Part shown: positions 7,059 to 18,067 of the stretch, in pieces | Layout of the letters: every line of letters starts with the position of its first letter | How positions within the stretch are numbered: the first letter of the stretch is position 1 | DNA from: Oceanobacillus jeddahensis | Lineage (GTDB): Bacteria > Bacillota > Bacilli > Bacillales > Amphibacillaceae | Assembly: GCF_000750635.1 (NCBI RefSeq) | Contig: NZ_CCDM010000002.1 | Span: 744,001 to 808,000 of the forward strand | DNA length: 64,000 nucleotides | Direction of reading: 5' to 3' | Notes under the pieces: model-generated | Seen by the model: only the letters and a program-made list of their open reading frames with translations | Told to the model about the DNA's origin: nothing | Databases searched by the model: none | Program-made: the position numbers and the translations under genes

Positions 7059-9713
7059 ATGAAATGGTATCAGCTAACACCAGAAAAATTAGAAGAGACA
7101 TTACAAGTAAAATCGAATGTCGGATTAGGAGAGAAGCAGGTTTCGAAGAGACGTCAGCAATATGGCGAAAATGTTTTAGCAGCGAAGAAAAAAATACCTA
7201 AATGGATTTTATTCTTAAAACAATTCCAAGATTTTATGGTATTAGTTTTGTTAGCTGCAACGTTGCTTGCAGGGTTACTAGGAGAATATATTGATGCAAT
7301 AGCTATTATGGTTATTGTGTTAATTAACGGGGTCATTGGTTATTTCCAGGAGCAGAAGGCAGAAAATTCATTAGAAAAATTGAAGGAGCTGTCTGCCCCC
7401 GTAGCCAACGTAAGAAGAGATGGACAATGGGTCAAGATTCCATCCAAAGAAATTGTAGTAGGAGATGTCGTAAGATTTACAAGTGGCGATAGGATTCCAG
7501 CAGATGTAAGGGTAATTCGAACTGCCAGCCTGGAAACAGAAGAGTCTGCTTTGACAGGGGAATCTCTGCCTGTTGCGAAACATGCAAAAGAAATTAGAAT
7601 GGATGGGCTAGAAGCACAGGACCAAGTTAACATGGCTTTTATGGGAACGCTTGTTACACGCGGATCAGGCGAGGGCATAGTTGTTGGTACAGGTATGAAA
7701 ACCGTTATGGGGCAGATAGCTACTTTGCTCGATAATACCAAGAAAACAATTACACCGTTGGAAATGAAATTAGCCGAGTTAGGAAAAATATTAATTGTTG
7801 TCGCTCTATTCCTTACCATACTAGTGGTCGGAGCTGGTATATTCCAAGGTCATCCGATGTACGAAATGTTTTTAGCAGGCGTTTCCCTGGCGGTAGCTGC
7901 TATACCTGAAGGTCTGCCGGCAATTGTTACAGTTGCTCTATCACTTGGTGTTCAGCGGATGATTAAAAAGAAAGCCATTGTAAGAAAGCTTTCGGCAGTA
8001 GAGACATTAGGATGTGCCTCTGTCATTTGTTCAGATAAGACAGGCACAATGACTGAAAATCAAATGACTGTGAAGGAAGTATATATAAATGAAAAAACCT
8101 TGTATGTTACAGGTGACGGGTATCAAACACAAGGAGATTTTCTATATAATCAGAAGAAGATAGAAGATTCTCATTCCAATTTAAAATCAATGCTCCTATA
8201 TGGAATGTTGTGTAACCATGCATCCGTTTCGACGAAAAAAGGAAAGAATGTAGTAGATGGTGATCCGACAGATGGCGCTCTACTCGTTGCAGCGTATAAG
8301 TTTGGTTTCCATGAAAATGATAAACAGGAATTTCGGGTTGTCAAAGAAATTCCATTTGATTCCAATCGGAAACGGATGAGTATCGTTGTAGAAGATAAAA
8401 ACGGCATGCGTTTATTAATCACGAAGGGCGCGCCTGATATTTTACTCCCGAAAACTTCCTACATCCAAACAGAGGATGGGAAAACGATTTTAACAAAGGA
8501 ACAAAGCAAAAAGACGGAGCAAGCAGTAGTAGCTATGGCTGAAAAAGCACTGCGAACGATTGCGATAGGTTTCCGGGTCTTATCTCCGTCAGAATCATTA
8601 GATACGGCATTATTAGAGGAAGATTTAACATTAATTGGTTTATATGGTTTGATGGATCCTCCTCGAAAAGAAGTGAAAGCGGCTGTCCGTGAATGTAAAG
8701 AAGCAGGGATTAAAACAGTAATGATAACAGGGGATCATGCGAATACGGCGAAAGCAATTGCGAATCATTTAGAAATTCTGCCAGAAAGCGGTAAGGTGCT
8801 GGAAGGTAAAGAATTAACACAAATGTCCGATGCTGAATTAGTGGAGACGATTGAAGATACGTATGTTTTTGCACGAGTAACGCCGGAGCATAAGCTTCGA
8901 ATTGTCAATGCTTTTCAAGAAAAAGGCCATATCGTTGCGATGACAGGAGATGGTGTCAATGATGCACCTGCAATGAAAGCAAGTGATATAGGTATTGCAA
9001 TGGGAATAAGTGGTACGGATGTAACGAAAGAAGCGTCGTCATTAGTTCTGATGGATGATAACTTTGCGACCATTAAATCGGCTATCCAGGAAGGCAGAAA
9101 TATTTATGAAAACATTCGTAAATTTATTCGCTATCTGCTGGCTTCTAATGTAGGAGAAATTTTAGTAATGCTCTTTGCGATGCTACTTGGATTACCGTTG
9201 CCGCTAGTACCTGTGCAAATTCTTTGGGTGAACTTAGTGACTGATGGGCTGCCGGCAATGGCGTTAGGTGTGGATCAGGCGGAGGGAGACGTGATGAAAA
9301 GAGGGCCTCGAAATCCACGGGAAGGGATTTTCTCTCGCGGACTTGGCTATAAGATTATCAGTAGAGGGATCTTAATTGGTGTGGTTACATTGATCGCCTT
9401 TATTATTGCTTATCAAAATGATCCTAATAACCTTGTCTACGCCCAGACAATTGCTTTTACAACACTGGTAGTAGCACAATTAATTCATGTATTTGATTGT
9501 CGCAGTGAAAAATCAATTTTTTCTAGAAATTTATTTGAAAATCGTTATCTGATTTTGGCTGTATTATCATCCATGTTGCTGCTCTTAGTTGTTATTTACT
9601 TCCCGCCGCTTCAGCCGATTTTCCATACAGTAAGCTTGTCTGTCGTTGACTGGTGCCTTATCGTGGGACTAGGAGCATTACCAACAGTATTATTTGGATT
9701 TACTAAAAAATAA
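7059..9713 (+). CDS. yloB: P-type Ca2+-transporting ATPase (YloB-like)
   Basis: 884 aa from ATG 7059, chosen because GGAGG (7046-7050) is 8 nt upstream; an upstream TTG at 7026 would read through the RBS. Cation_ATPase_N at 1-60, then TGES (about 165), the PEGLPAIVTVALSLGVQRM membrane motif (about 281) typical of SERCA-like calcium pumps, phosphorylation motif SDKTGTMTEN (about 326), hinge MTGDGVNDAPA (about 628) and C-terminal membrane helices. It hydrolyses ATP to export Ca2+ across the plasma membrane; the B. subtilis homologue is linked to spores. PEGLP makes Ca2+ more likely than Na+/K+ but does not prove it. Confidence 0.93.
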   Translation: MKWYQLTPEKLEETLQVKSNVGLGEKQVSKRRQQYGENVLAAKKKIPKWILFLKQFQDFMVLVLLAATLLAGLLGEYIDAIAIMVIVLINGVIGYFQEQKAENSLEKLKELSAPVANVRRDGQWVKIPSKEIVVGDVVRFTSGDRIPADVRVIRTASLETEESALTGESLPVAKHAKEIRMDGLEAQDQVNMAFMGTLVTRGSGEGIVVGTGMKTVMGQIATLLDNTKKTITPLEMKLAELGKILIVVALFLTILVVGAGIFQGHPMYEMFLAGVSLAVAAIPEGLPAIVTVALSLGVQRMIKKKAIVRKLSAVETLGCASVICSDKTGTMTENQMTVKEVYINEKTLYVTGDGYQTQGDFLYNQKKIEDSHSNLKSMLLYGMLCNHASVSTKKGKNVVDGDPTDGALLVAAYKFGFHENDKQEFRVVKEIPFDSNRKRMSIVVEDKNGMRLLITKGAPDILLPKTSYIQTEDGKTILTKEQSKKTEQAVVAMAEKALRTIAIGFRVLSPSESLDTALLEEDLTLIGLYGLMDPPRKEVKAAVRECKEAGIKTVMITGDHANTAKAIANHLEILPESGKVLEGKELTQMSDAELVETIEDTYVFARVTPEHKLRIVNAFQEKGHIVAMTGDGVNDAPAMKASDIGIAMGISGTDVTKEASSLVLMDDNFATIKSAIQEGRNIYENIRKFIRYLLASNVGEILVMLFAMLLGLPLPLVPVQILWVNLVTDGLPAMALGVDQAEGDVMKRGPRNPREGIFSRGLGYKIISRGILIGVVTLIAFIIAYQNDPNNLVYAQTIAFTTLVVAQLIHVFDCRSEKSIFSRNLFENRYLILAVLSSMLLLLVVIYFPPLQPIFHTVSLSVVDWCLIVGLGALPTVLFGFTKK

Positions 9714-9729
9714 AATATCAAATTTATTA

Positions 9730-9779
9730 CGGAGAATCGTCCGTAAAACTCCCACTGAATGAAGTTTCGTTTTATAGAA
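9730..9779 (+). repeat. Dispersed intergenic repeat (CGTCC...ACTCCCACTGAATG)
   Basis: CGGAGAATCGTCCGTAAAAC then TCCCACTGAATGAAGTTTCG through TATAGAA. The first half recurs at 28412-28437 (CGGAGAACCGTCCATAAAAC) and the second half at 28924-28958 (one mismatch in 35). It lies between the yloB stop and its terminator. Confidence 0.8.
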
Positions 9780-9780
9780 G

Positions 9781-9832
9781 CAGCTATCCCATCGATGCAG
9801 TATAATGTGCTGCAAGGTGGGATAGCTGTTTT
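9781..9832 (+). terminator. Rho-independent terminator of yloB
   Basis: CAGCTATCCCA / TGGGATAGCTG stem with a further inner GCAG/CTGC pairing, followed by TTTT. The rest of the gap to remA is A/T-rich with candidate -10s (TATAAAA near 9941, TATAAT near 9967). Confidence 0.85.
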
Positions 9833-10014
9833 AACTAATTAGAGTATATTTTAATATCTGGATAAACACGCGAGATGAAGCCTGTGAACATCACTCTATT
9901 TTCCTATTTCTTGGTTTTGCCCTTGTAACAAAAAAGTTTATAGTATAAAATTCAATAAAGATACAGTATAATGGTACTATTATAGATAGAAAAGAAATGG
10001 TAGGGGGAAAAATC

Positions 10015-10275
10015 TTGAATTTAAGTTTAATAAACATTGGCTTTGGTAATGTTGTTTCCGCAAACCGCATTATTTCTATCGTGTCTCCGGAATCAGCACC
10101 AGTGAAAAGAATTATTACCGTTGCCAGGGAAAATAATAAATTAGTGGACGCTACGTATGGAAGACGTACCAGAGCTGTTATAATTACTGATAGCGATCAC
10201 GTTGTATTATCTGCAGTGCAGCCTGAAACAGTAGGACAGCGGCTTGTGACAAGCGACGAAATTGCAGACGAATAA
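10015..10275 (+). CDS. remA: RemA (YlzA) regulator of extracellular matrix genes
   Basis: 86 aa from TTG 10015; AGGGGGA 7-13 nt upstream picks this start over ATG 9997, and the resulting N-terminus ([29 protein letters not shown]) fits the family. RemA is a DNA-binding ring-forming activator of biofilm matrix and osmoprotection genes in B. subtilis. The conserved core [29 protein letters not shown] is complete. First gene of remA-gmk-rpoZ, the same order as in B. subtilis. Confidence 0.95.
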   Translation: MNLSLINIGFGNVVSANRIISIVSPESAPVKRIITVARENNKLVDATYGRRTRAVIITDSDHVVLSAVQPETVGQRLVTSDEIADE

Positions 10276-11114
<839 letters not shown>

Positions 11115-11133
11115 AAAGTGGTACACAGAAGAA

Positions 11134-11203
11134 AAAAAGACCTTTGCACAATGAATAATTCTTCATACAAGAATTGTTCACGATGCAGAGGTTTTTCTAT
11201 TTA
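11134..11203 (+). terminator. Two-tier terminator downstream of rpoZ, next to a mobile element
   Basis: Inner stem AATTCTT / AAGAATT and outer ACCTTTGCA / TGCAGAGGT, then GTTTTT. The tail merges with CTATTTA (11197-11203), the 7-bp sequence duplicated by element copy 2. Confidence 0.75.
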
Positions 11204-11848
11204 CTCAACTTTCGAACCTGAGAATAAGCATATATATCTTGCCTTTCCACGGTTATCATGTTTTTCCTTGTTTTGCTTGATTTTGACTAAATCAGCTTTT
11301 TTTGAACGAATGATAGTGCATAGCTTCCGCTCCGGCCAACCACTCCGCTTAGTTAGGATTCTACAGCGAAGGAATGAAATAACATCCTGTTGGGGTGAAA
11401 GAAATAGTATCTCTATCGCTTGATGACACGATCATTCCGTTATTTCAAATGGCTGGATTAGCAGTTCGAATCATAACAGCATGAATAATTAACATCAGGA
11501 ATAGCTTTCATGCACAAAAAGAAATCATTGCCGAACATTTTTACCATGCACCACGAAAAATCTCTTCTGTCTGAACTACCTTTTATTTGTTCAGCTTATT
11601 CCACGTATAGAACATCTAACTAGCGGAGGCGGACCGTTTTGACTCCTGAGGGATCAGCACCATCTGAAGATCCACTTTTGCCAAGTGCTCTTCTTGGCAA
11701 AAGTTAGCTGAAGAGCGTGCCCCTAGGAAGGCAAAACGGTCCGCCGCAGCGGTGCTTTACACTTCACCATCTATTCTTTTTATGGAACAAATGATCAACT
11801 CTTGTGTCTATGGATATGAAGTTACTTTTTTAATACGCAAAAGTTGAG
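11204..11848 (+). mobile_element. Non-coding inverted-repeat element, copy 2 (intact, 645 bp)
   Basis: Ends CTCAACTTTCGAACCTGAG and (reverse complement of right end) CTCAACTTTTGCGTATTAAA. Flanked by a perfect 7-bp duplication CTATTTA at 11197-11203 and 11849-11855. The first palindromic module is collapsed to CCAACCACTCCGCTTAG (about 11336-11353); the second is complete at 11620-11753. The centre (11360-11619) matches copies 1, 3 and 4. No transposase frame. Confidence 0.9.
11620..11753. repeat. GCGGACCGTTTTG palindromic module, copy 2
   Basis: 134 bp CTAGCGGAGG...CCGCAGCGG unit with outer GCGGACCGTTTTG / CAAAACGGTCCGC and inner CTTTTGCCAAG / CTTGGCAAAAG arms. It is the uninterrupted reference for the IS-split copy 1. 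Confidence 0.88.
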
Positions 11849-11855
11849 CTATTTA

Positions 11856-12122
11856 CAAGTTCATTTTCGGATCCTTTTACAAGTATTTTTTACAAGCCTT
11901 TATTCGGCAGAAAACACTTATTATATGTTATAACTATGTATAGAGAAGGTAAAAAAATTGTGGAAATATGTTTTCCTGTATTAGTCGTATTAACTTGACA
12001 GCTTTGATAATCACAGTCTTATTCAATGAGGGATGAAAGGAAATCCCTCGCTGAATGAACACGTACTTTACACGTTTTTAACTACAAATATATGAAAATA
12101 AATCATAGAGAGGATGTTTTCC
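11856..12122 (+). promoter_or_regulatory. Upstream region of coaBC with hairpin
   Basis: No gene. TTGACA near 11995 has only poor -10 matches 16-17 nt on. A hairpin at 12022-12055 (GAGGGAT / ATCCCTC, extended by TTCA / TGAA) has no T-run, so it is more likely a leader structure or short repeat than a terminator. GAGAGG just before 12117 is the coaBC ribosome site. Confidence 0.4.
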
Positions 12123-13331
12123 ATGCTCGATCAGAAAAAGATACTATTAGGTGTTTCTGGAGGAATTGCTGTTTATAAAGTAAGCGCGCTGGCAAGTAAA
12201 TTGACACAGCTTGGAGCGGAAGTGAAGGTTATTATGACAGAAAGTGCAACAGAATTTGTTACGCCCTTAACCTTTCAAGCTTTAACAAGAAATCCGGTGT
12301 ATACAGATACTTTTGATGAAAAAAATCCAAAGAAAATAGCGCACATTGATTTAGCCGATTGGGCAGATATCGCCATTATTGCGCCGGCAACAGCAAATAT
12401 TATTTCAAAAATAGCTCATGGACAAGCGGATGATATGCTCTCAACCACTATGCTGGCAACGCAGGCAGAGGTGTATATTGCACCGGCAATGAATGTGCAT
12501 ATGTACGAGCATCCGGCTGTTATCCAAAATATGAAACAGCTTGACAAATGGGGCTATCATTTCATTGAACCGGGTGATGGATATTTAGCATGCGGTTATG
12601 TTGGAAAAGGCCGTTTGGAAGAGCCGCAGGAAATCATAACTGTACTGGAACGCCATCAACAAAAAAAACACGATATGCAAGGAAAAAAGGTACTTGTCTC
12701 TGCAGGACCAACAAAAGAAATGGTCGATCCGGTGCGTTTCTTTACCAATCGCTCCTCAGGGAAGATGGGCTTTTCTCTGGCTGAAGCAGCTGCGGAACGG
12801 GGTGCAGATGTTACCCTGGTTGCAGGTCCGGTATCGTTGGAAGCGCAGCACCCTTCAATTAAACGAATTGATGTAGTTTCCGCCAAAGAAATGTATGATG
12901 TGATGAATGATCAGTTTGCGGATAAGGATATTGTGATTAAATCTGCTGCTGTAGCAGATTATCGACCTAAAGAGGTGCAAACATCCAAGATGAAGAAAAA
13001 AGAAGGCGATGATGTGATCACTTTAGAGCGGACAGAAGATATCTTAAAAAAACTTGGCGAAAGAAAAGAAAATCAATTTTTAGTAGGATTTGCTGCAGAA
13101 ACAGATACGCCGATTGAATATGGGCTGGGAAAACTGAAAAAGAAGCATTTAGATGCGATTGTTGTCAACGATGTCAGCCGTGAGGGAGCAGGATTTGAAG
13201 GAGATACGAATATTGTTTCCTATATTAATAAAGCGGAATCTGTCATTGAGTTGCAGCAAGCTGATAAAAAACAAATCGCAACCCAGCTTCTGGACTGTAT
13301 TTTAGAAGATATGAAGGATGATTCCATTTGA
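12123..13331 (+). CDS. coaBC: Bifunctional phosphopantothenoylcysteine decarboxylase/synthase
   Basis: 402 aa from ATG 12123, preferred over the ATG three codons upstream because of GAGAGG spacing and the family N-terminus ([19 protein letters not shown]). The N-terminal FMN-dependent CoaC part has the [12 protein letters not shown] active histidine, [18 protein letters not shown] and the cysteine in [13 protein letters not shown]; the C-terminal CoaB part starts near [18 protein letters not shown] and has NRSSGKMG. It ligates cysteine to phosphopantothenate and decarboxylates the product in CoA synthesis. It overlaps priA by 4 bp. Confidence 0.96.
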   Translation: MLDQKKILLGVSGGIAVYKVSALASKLTQLGAEVKVIMTESATEFVTPLTFQALTRNPVYTDTFDEKNPKKIAHIDLADWADIAIIAPATANIISKIAHGQADDMLSTTMLATQAEVYIAPAMNVHMYEHPAVIQNMKQLDKWGYHFIEPGDGYLACGYVGKGRLEEPQEIITVLERHQQKKHDMQGKKVLVSAGPTKEMVDPVRFFTNRSSGKMGFSLAEAAAERGADVTLVAGPVSLEAQHPSIKRIDVVSAKEMYDVMNDQFADKDIVIKSAAVADYRPKEVQTSKMKKKEGDDVITLERTEDILKKLGERKENQFLVGFAAETDTPIEYGLGKLKKKHLDAIVVNDVSREGAGFEGDTNIVSYINKAESVIELQQADKKQIATQLLDCILEDMKDDSI

Positions 13332-15736
13332 AAATTGCCAGTGTTATCGTTGATGTTCCTACAAGTGCAACAAACCAGACATATGACTACCTCGTTCCGG
13401 AGAAATATCATGAAATCATTACTCCAGGCATGCGGGTGACGGTGCCATTTGGACCGCGGAAGATTATGGGGTTTGTTGTACAGTTAAAGAGTGAGACGCA
13501 TTTAACAAAATTAAAGGAACTGCATGAAGTGTTAGATATTACGCCTGTTTTAACAGAAGAGCTGTTGCAGTTAGGGAAATCGGTAGCTACAAAAACGCTC
13601 AGTTTATATATTACGGTATTTCAGACAATGCTTCCCCAAGTATTAAAATCACAGTATACAAAAGATTTGGTTCGGGAAACAGATGAATTTCTCAGTCCGG
13701 AGTTAGAAGACTTATTCGCTGGGAGAGAGTCGGTTCCATTTGAAGAATTTACAGCTTCTTCTATTAGTTATTACCATCTGCAAAATCAGGTTGAGGCTGG
13801 AAATATCACGATTTATTATCATGTGAAGTCGAGAATTACTAAGAAGCAGCTGACAATGGTGCAATTGAATGTATCTGAGATCCGTGCTTTCGAAGCTTTA
13901 GAAGATTTATCAAAGCAGGCTAAAAAGCAAAAAGAGCTGATTCAATATTTTATTGAAAATCCGGAGCCGATTGAGCAGGCGAAACTGATAAAACTGCTTG
14001 GTACATCAACACAGACCGTGAAAACATTAGTATCAAAAGGGATTGTTAAGACATTTCAGCAGGAAGTGTTTCGTGATCCTTATAAAAATCAGCAGATTGA
14101 ACAGACAGAGGCGTTCGAGCTTACAAAAGAGCAATCCGATGCTATGCGCCCAATTGTCGCCTCTATCGATAATAAAGAAGACAATGTATTTTTATTGCAT
14201 GGTGTTACAGGAAGCGGTAAAACAGAAGTTTATTTGCAATCCATTCAACATGTGATTTCTAAAGGGCAAGAGGCTATTGTTCTTGTTCCGGAAATTTCGT
14301 TAACACCACAAATGGTTCGTCGTTTTAAAGGACGGTTTGGATCAAACGTGGCTGTGATGCATAGTGGTCTTTCTGCAGGAGAAAAATATGATGAATGGAG
14401 AAAAATTCAGCAAAGACAGGTTCAAGTTGTTGTTGGAGCGCGTTCTGCGATATTCGCTCCTTTTTCAAATATTGGTATTATTATCATTGATGAGGAGCAC
14501 GAAACTACTTATAAGCAGGAAGACCAGCCAAGGTATCACGCCCGTGATGTCGCGATAGAAAGGGCAAACAGCCATCGCTGCCCAGTCGTCCTTGGTAGTG
14601 CGACGCCTTCCTTAGAGAGTTTTGCCAGAGCTAAAAAAGATGTCTACAAACTTTTAACCCTTGCCAGCCGTACGAATCATCAGCAGATGCCAGGCGTAGA
14701 GATTGTTGATATGCGTAAAGAACTGCATGCAGGCAACCGGACCATGTTTTCGACGTCGCTTATGGAAAATATGAAGGCTTGTATGGAACGGGGAGAACAA
14801 ATTGTACTGCTCCTGAACCGGAGAGGATATTCTACATTTGTAATGTGCCGTGACTGCGGACATGTATCTGAATGCCCGCATTGTGATATTGCGTTAACGT
14901 ATCATAAGAATACACACAGACTGAAATGCCATTATTGTTCCTATGAGCAGGCTGTTCCAGAGCATTGTCCATCCTGTGAAAGTGATTTAATCCGATTTTT
15001 TGGAACAGGTACACAGCGCGTGGAGGAATCGTTAGCGAAGCTCCTGCCAGAAGCCCGTGTTATCCGGATGGATGTAGATACAACGCGAAGAAAGGGAGCA
15101 CATGAAAAATTATTAAAACAGTTTTCCGAGAAACAGGCTGATATCTTACTTGGGACGCAAATGATTGCCAAAGGACTCGATTTTAAGGATGTGACATTGG
15201 TGGGTGTTTTATCTGCGGATTCCATGCTGCATCTTCCTGATTTTCGTGCCTCAGAACGTACTTTTCAATTATTAACCCAGGTAAGCGGAAGAGCGGGAAG
15301 ACATGAACTCACCGGCAATGTCATTGTGCAAACTTATACACCGGAACATTATAGTGTGACATATGCAGCAGGACATAATTATTTGGATTTCTACAAGCAT
15401 GAAATGGCTGTCCGTAAAGCATTTCAGTATCCGCCATTTGTATTTCTTGTATTGATTACAGTGTCACATGAAAATCATGTCCGGGCTGTACAAGTGACTG
15501 GAGAAATTGTAAAGCAGCTTAGTGAAGTGATATCGCCGGGAACAACTGTTTTAGGGCCGACTCCTTCTACAATTACACGGATAAAAGATAGATATCGGTA
15601 CCAGTGCATGATAAAATACAAACATGAACCTGACTTAATTAGATATTTAGAACAGATTAAATCGGTATATGCGGATGAGATACGGAAGCAGACGCTGCAG
15701 TTGTTTATTGATATGCAGCCGTATTATATGATGTAA
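13328..15736 (+). CDS. priA: Primosomal replication restart helicase PriA
   Basis: 802 aa, TTG start overlapping the coaBC stop (TTGA). N-terminal DNA 3'-end binding domain (1-105), Walker A GVTGSGKTEV (about 291), DEEH (about 388), then a zinc-binding module with CRDCGHVSECPHC (about 506) and CHYCSYE...CPSC, and the C-terminal helicase motif QVSGRAGR. It reloads the replisome at stalled forks with DnaB/D/I in bacilli. In B. subtilis def follows; here only 29 bp separate it from fmt. Confidence 0.97.
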   Translation: MKIASVIVDVPTSATNQTYDYLVPEKYHEIITPGMRVTVPFGPRKIMGFVVQLKSETHLTKLKELHEVLDITPVLTEELLQLGKSVATKTLSLYITVFQTMLPQVLKSQYTKDLVRETDEFLSPELEDLFAGRESVPFEEFTASSISYYHLQNQVEAGNITIYYHVKSRITKKQLTMVQLNVSEIRAFEALEDLSKQAKKQKELIQYFIENPEPIEQAKLIKLLGTSTQTVKTLVSKGIVKTFQQEVFRDPYKNQQIEQTEAFELTKEQSDAMRPIVASIDNKEDNVFLLHGVTGSGKTEVYLQSIQHVISKGQEAIVLVPEISLTPQMVRRFKGRFGSNVAVMHSGLSAGEKYDEWRKIQQRQVQVVVGARSAIFAPFSNIGIIIIDEEHETTYKQEDQPRYHARDVAIERANSHRCPVVLGSATPSLESFARAKKDVYKLLTLASRTNHQQMPGVEIVDMRKELHAGNRTMFSTSLMENMKACMERGEQIVLLLNRRGYSTFVMCRDCGHVSECPHCDIALTYHKNTHRLKCHYCSYEQAVPEHCPSCESDLIRFFGTGTQRVEESLAKLLPEARVIRMDVDTTRRKGAHEKLLKQFSEKQADILLGTQMIAKGLDFKDVTLVGVLSADSMLHLPDFRASERTFQLLTQVSGRAGRHELTGNVIVQTYTPEHYSVTYAAGHNYLDFYKHEMAVRKAFQYPPFVFLVLITVSHENHVRAVQVTGEIVKQLSEVISPGTTVLGPTPSTITRIKDRYRYQCMIKYKHEPDLIRYLEQIKSVYADEIRKQTLQLFIDMQPYYMM

Positions 15737-15765
15737 GGTAGTTCGAATTGTAAGGAAATGAGGGA

Positions 15766-16713
15766 ATGAAATTGAAACGAATCGTTTTTATGGGGACACC
15801 AGATTTTGCTGTCCCTGTTTTACAAAAACTTATTCAAAATAAATATGACGTCGCTCTTGTTGTGACACAACCTGATAGACCTAAAGGAAGAAAAAAGGTA
15901 ATCACTCCTCCTCCGGTTAAAGAAGAAGCTTTAAAACATGGGATAGAAGTGTTTCAACCAGAAAAGCTGAGAAAAGATTATCAAGCACTGATAGATGCAA
16001 AACCAGATTTGATTGTAACAGCTGCTTATGGTCAAATTCTACCTAAAGAAGTACTTGAGATAGCCCCTTTTGGAGCCATCAATGTACATGCATCCCTGCT
16101 TCCTGAGCTGCGTGGCGGTGCACCAATCCATTACTCCATTATTCAAGGGAAAAAGAAAACAGGCGTAACGATCATGTATATGGCAGAAAAATTAGATGCA
16201 GGAGATATTCTTACACAGACAGAGGTAGAAATAGAAGATACAGACCATGTCGGTACATTGCATGATAAGTTGGCTGACGCTGGGTCAGACTTGCTTATGG
16301 ACACGTTACCTGATTTGTTTGCTGATAACATAACACCTGTAAAACAAGATGAATCATCGGCAACCTTTGCAGCAAACATAAAACGGGAACAAGAACAGAT
16401 TGACTGGAATAAACCTGCTGCAGAAATTTATAATCAAATAAGAGGACTTCACCCATGGCCGGTCGCTTTTACAATCTATCAAGGGAAGGTCATGAAAATC
16501 TGGTGGGGAGAGGAAATATCGGACAGCTCGTCTTCCAAACCAGCGGGAGAAATTATAGCAAAGGACAGTAAATCTTTTACTGTTCAGTGCGGACAGCAAA
16601 CAAGTATCAAGATTACAGAAATTCAACCTGCCGGAAAGAAACGCATGAAGGTAAAAGATTACTTGCAGGCGTCACAGGACAGGATTCAAATTGGTGTAAT
16701 ACTAGGAGAATAA
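15766..16713 (+). CDS. fmt: Methionyl-tRNA formyltransferase
   Basis: 315 aa. [15 protein letters not shown] at the N-terminus, the folate/catalytic segment [21 protein letters not shown] (about residue 105), and the C-terminal OB-like tRNA-binding domain from about 205. It formylates Met-tRNAfMet with 10-formyl-THF. Start ATG 15766 is annotated; TTG 15772, with GAGGGA about 7 nt upstream, would give MKRIVFMG and is an equally good fit to homologues. Peptide deformylase, its usual upstream neighbour, is absent here. Confidence 0.96.
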   Translation: MKLKRIVFMGTPDFAVPVLQKLIQNKYDVALVVTQPDRPKGRKKVITPPPVKEEALKHGIEVFQPEKLRKDYQALIDAKPDLIVTAAYGQILPKEVLEIAPFGAINVHASLLPELRGGAPIHYSIIQGKKKTGVTIMYMAEKLDAGDILTQTEVEIEDTDHVGTLHDKLADAGSDLLMDTLPDLFADNITPVKQDESSATFAANIKREQEQIDWNKPAAEIYNQIRGLHPWPVAFTIYQGKVMKIWWGEEISDSSSSKPAGEIIAKDSKSFTVQCGQQTSIKITEIQPAGKKRMKVKDYLQASQDRIQIGVILGE

Positions 16714-16720
16714 AATAATT

Positions 16721-18067
16721 ATGAACTATCAATTGAGGCAAACAATGCTTGACGTACTTATTCGAATTGAGAAAGATAAAGGGTTTAGCAATCTGATATT
16801 AAACCATGAATTGCAGCAAAAAGGCTTAATTGAAAAAGACAAAAGGTTACTTACAGAGGTTGTTTATGGAACGGTACAAAATCAATTAGCAATTGACTAT
16901 TATTTAGCACATTTTATAAACAATAAGAAGAAGTTAGATATATGGGTGAGACAGCTTTTAAGAATGTCTGTTTATCAAATGGTTTATTTAGAAAAAATTC
17001 CAGATCATGCTGTGGTCCATGAGTCTGTTGAAATTGCAAAAATTCGAGGTCATAAGGGGATCGCTTCATTTGTAAACGGGATATTACGCAGCATTCAGCG
17101 GAAAGGCCTTCCAGACATTTCTTTGATTAAAGATCCGGTTAAAAGGATTTCGATAGAAACCAGTCATCCAGTATGGCTCGTAGAAAGATGGGTAGAAATG
17201 TATGGGATGGACCGGACTGAGGCAATGTGCCGTGAAAACTTAAAGCACTTTCCAATGTCTATTCGTATTCAACCAATGAAGACAAATCGCGAATCGATTA
17301 TGAAACAGTTGGAAAGTGAAGGCTTCACTGTAACAGCATCAGTATTTTCGCCGCAGGGTATTCTAATTGAGAAAGGAAATATTTTTAAAACAAATCTTTT
17401 GCAGGATGGCTTAGTAACGGTACAAGATCAAAGCTCCATGCTTGTAGCAGAATGTTTAAGATTAGAGCCGGGTATGAAAGTACTGGATACTTGCAGTGCG
17501 CCAGGCGGCAAAGTAACACATATTGCTGAAAAAATGGCAGATCAAGGAGAAATTCATGCCTATGACCTGCATAAGAAAAAAATAAATTTAATAGAAGAAA
17601 AAGCATCTACATTGGATTTACACACGATAACCGCTTTTCAAGGGGATGCCAGAAAACTTCATGAAAAATATGAAGAGGAAAGCTTTGATCGAATTTTGAT
17701 CGATGCTCCCTGCTCCGGTCTAGGCGTTATTAATGGTAAACCTGAGATAAAATACGAAAAGCAAGCTCAAGATATTGAACGTCTTTCATCCATTCAGCTG
17801 GATATTATTCAATCTGTAGCAAAACTCCTTAAACCAGAAGGATTACTGATTTACAGTACTTGTACAGTCGATAAGGAAGAGAATAATCAAGTCGTTCAGG
17901 CATTTTTAGAAAAAAATCCTGCCTTTTGCATGGATCTTTCCTTTAGAGATCAACTTTCTGAACCGTTAAAACAAGCGCCAGGATGGTCGCCAGAAGGCTT
18001 ACAACTATTCCCTCAAGATTTCCAAACAGATGGTTTTTTTCTAACAAGAATTAAACGAAATAAGTAG
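16721..18067 (+). CDS. rsmB: 16S rRNA m5C967 methyltransferase RsmB
   Basis: 448 aa. NusB-like RNA-binding domain at 1-140 and a Rossmann methyltransferase domain with VLDTCSAPGGKVTHI (about 252), DAPCSGLGV (about 327) and the catalytic cysteine in STCTVDKEEN (about 378-387), the two-cysteine NSUN/Sun pattern. It methylates C967 of 16S rRNA with SAM. It begins 7 nt after fmt, so is co-transcribed. In B. subtilis rlmN follows; here it does not. Confidence 0.95.
   Translation: MNYQLRQTMLDVLIRIEKDKGFSNLILNHELQQKGLIEKDKRLLTEVVYGTVQNQLAIDYYLAHFINNKKKLDIWVRQLLRMSVYQMVYLEKIPDHAVVHESVEIAKIRGHKGIASFVNGILRSIQRKGLPDISLIKDPVKRISIETSHPVWLVERWVEMYGMDRTEAMCRENLKHFPMSIRIQPMKTNRESIMKQLESEGFTVTASVFSPQGILIEKGNIFKTNLLQDGLVTVQDQSSMLVAECLRLEPGMKVLDTCSAPGGKVTHIAEKMADQGEIHAYDLHKKKINLIEEKASTLDLHTITAFQGDARKLHEKYEEESFDRILIDAPCSGLGVINGKPEIKYEKQAQDIERLSSIQLDIIQSVAKLLKPEGLLIYSTCTVDKEENNQVVQAFLEKNPAFCMDLSFRDQLSEPLKQAPGWSPEGLQLFPQDFQTDGFFLTRIKRNK

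Noticed and set aside
12022..12055. GAGGGAT/ATCCCTC hairpin before coaBC as a terminator or riboswitch
   Set aside because: No T run follows it, and it is too small to match any riboswitch architecture I know; kept only as an undefined leader hairpin.
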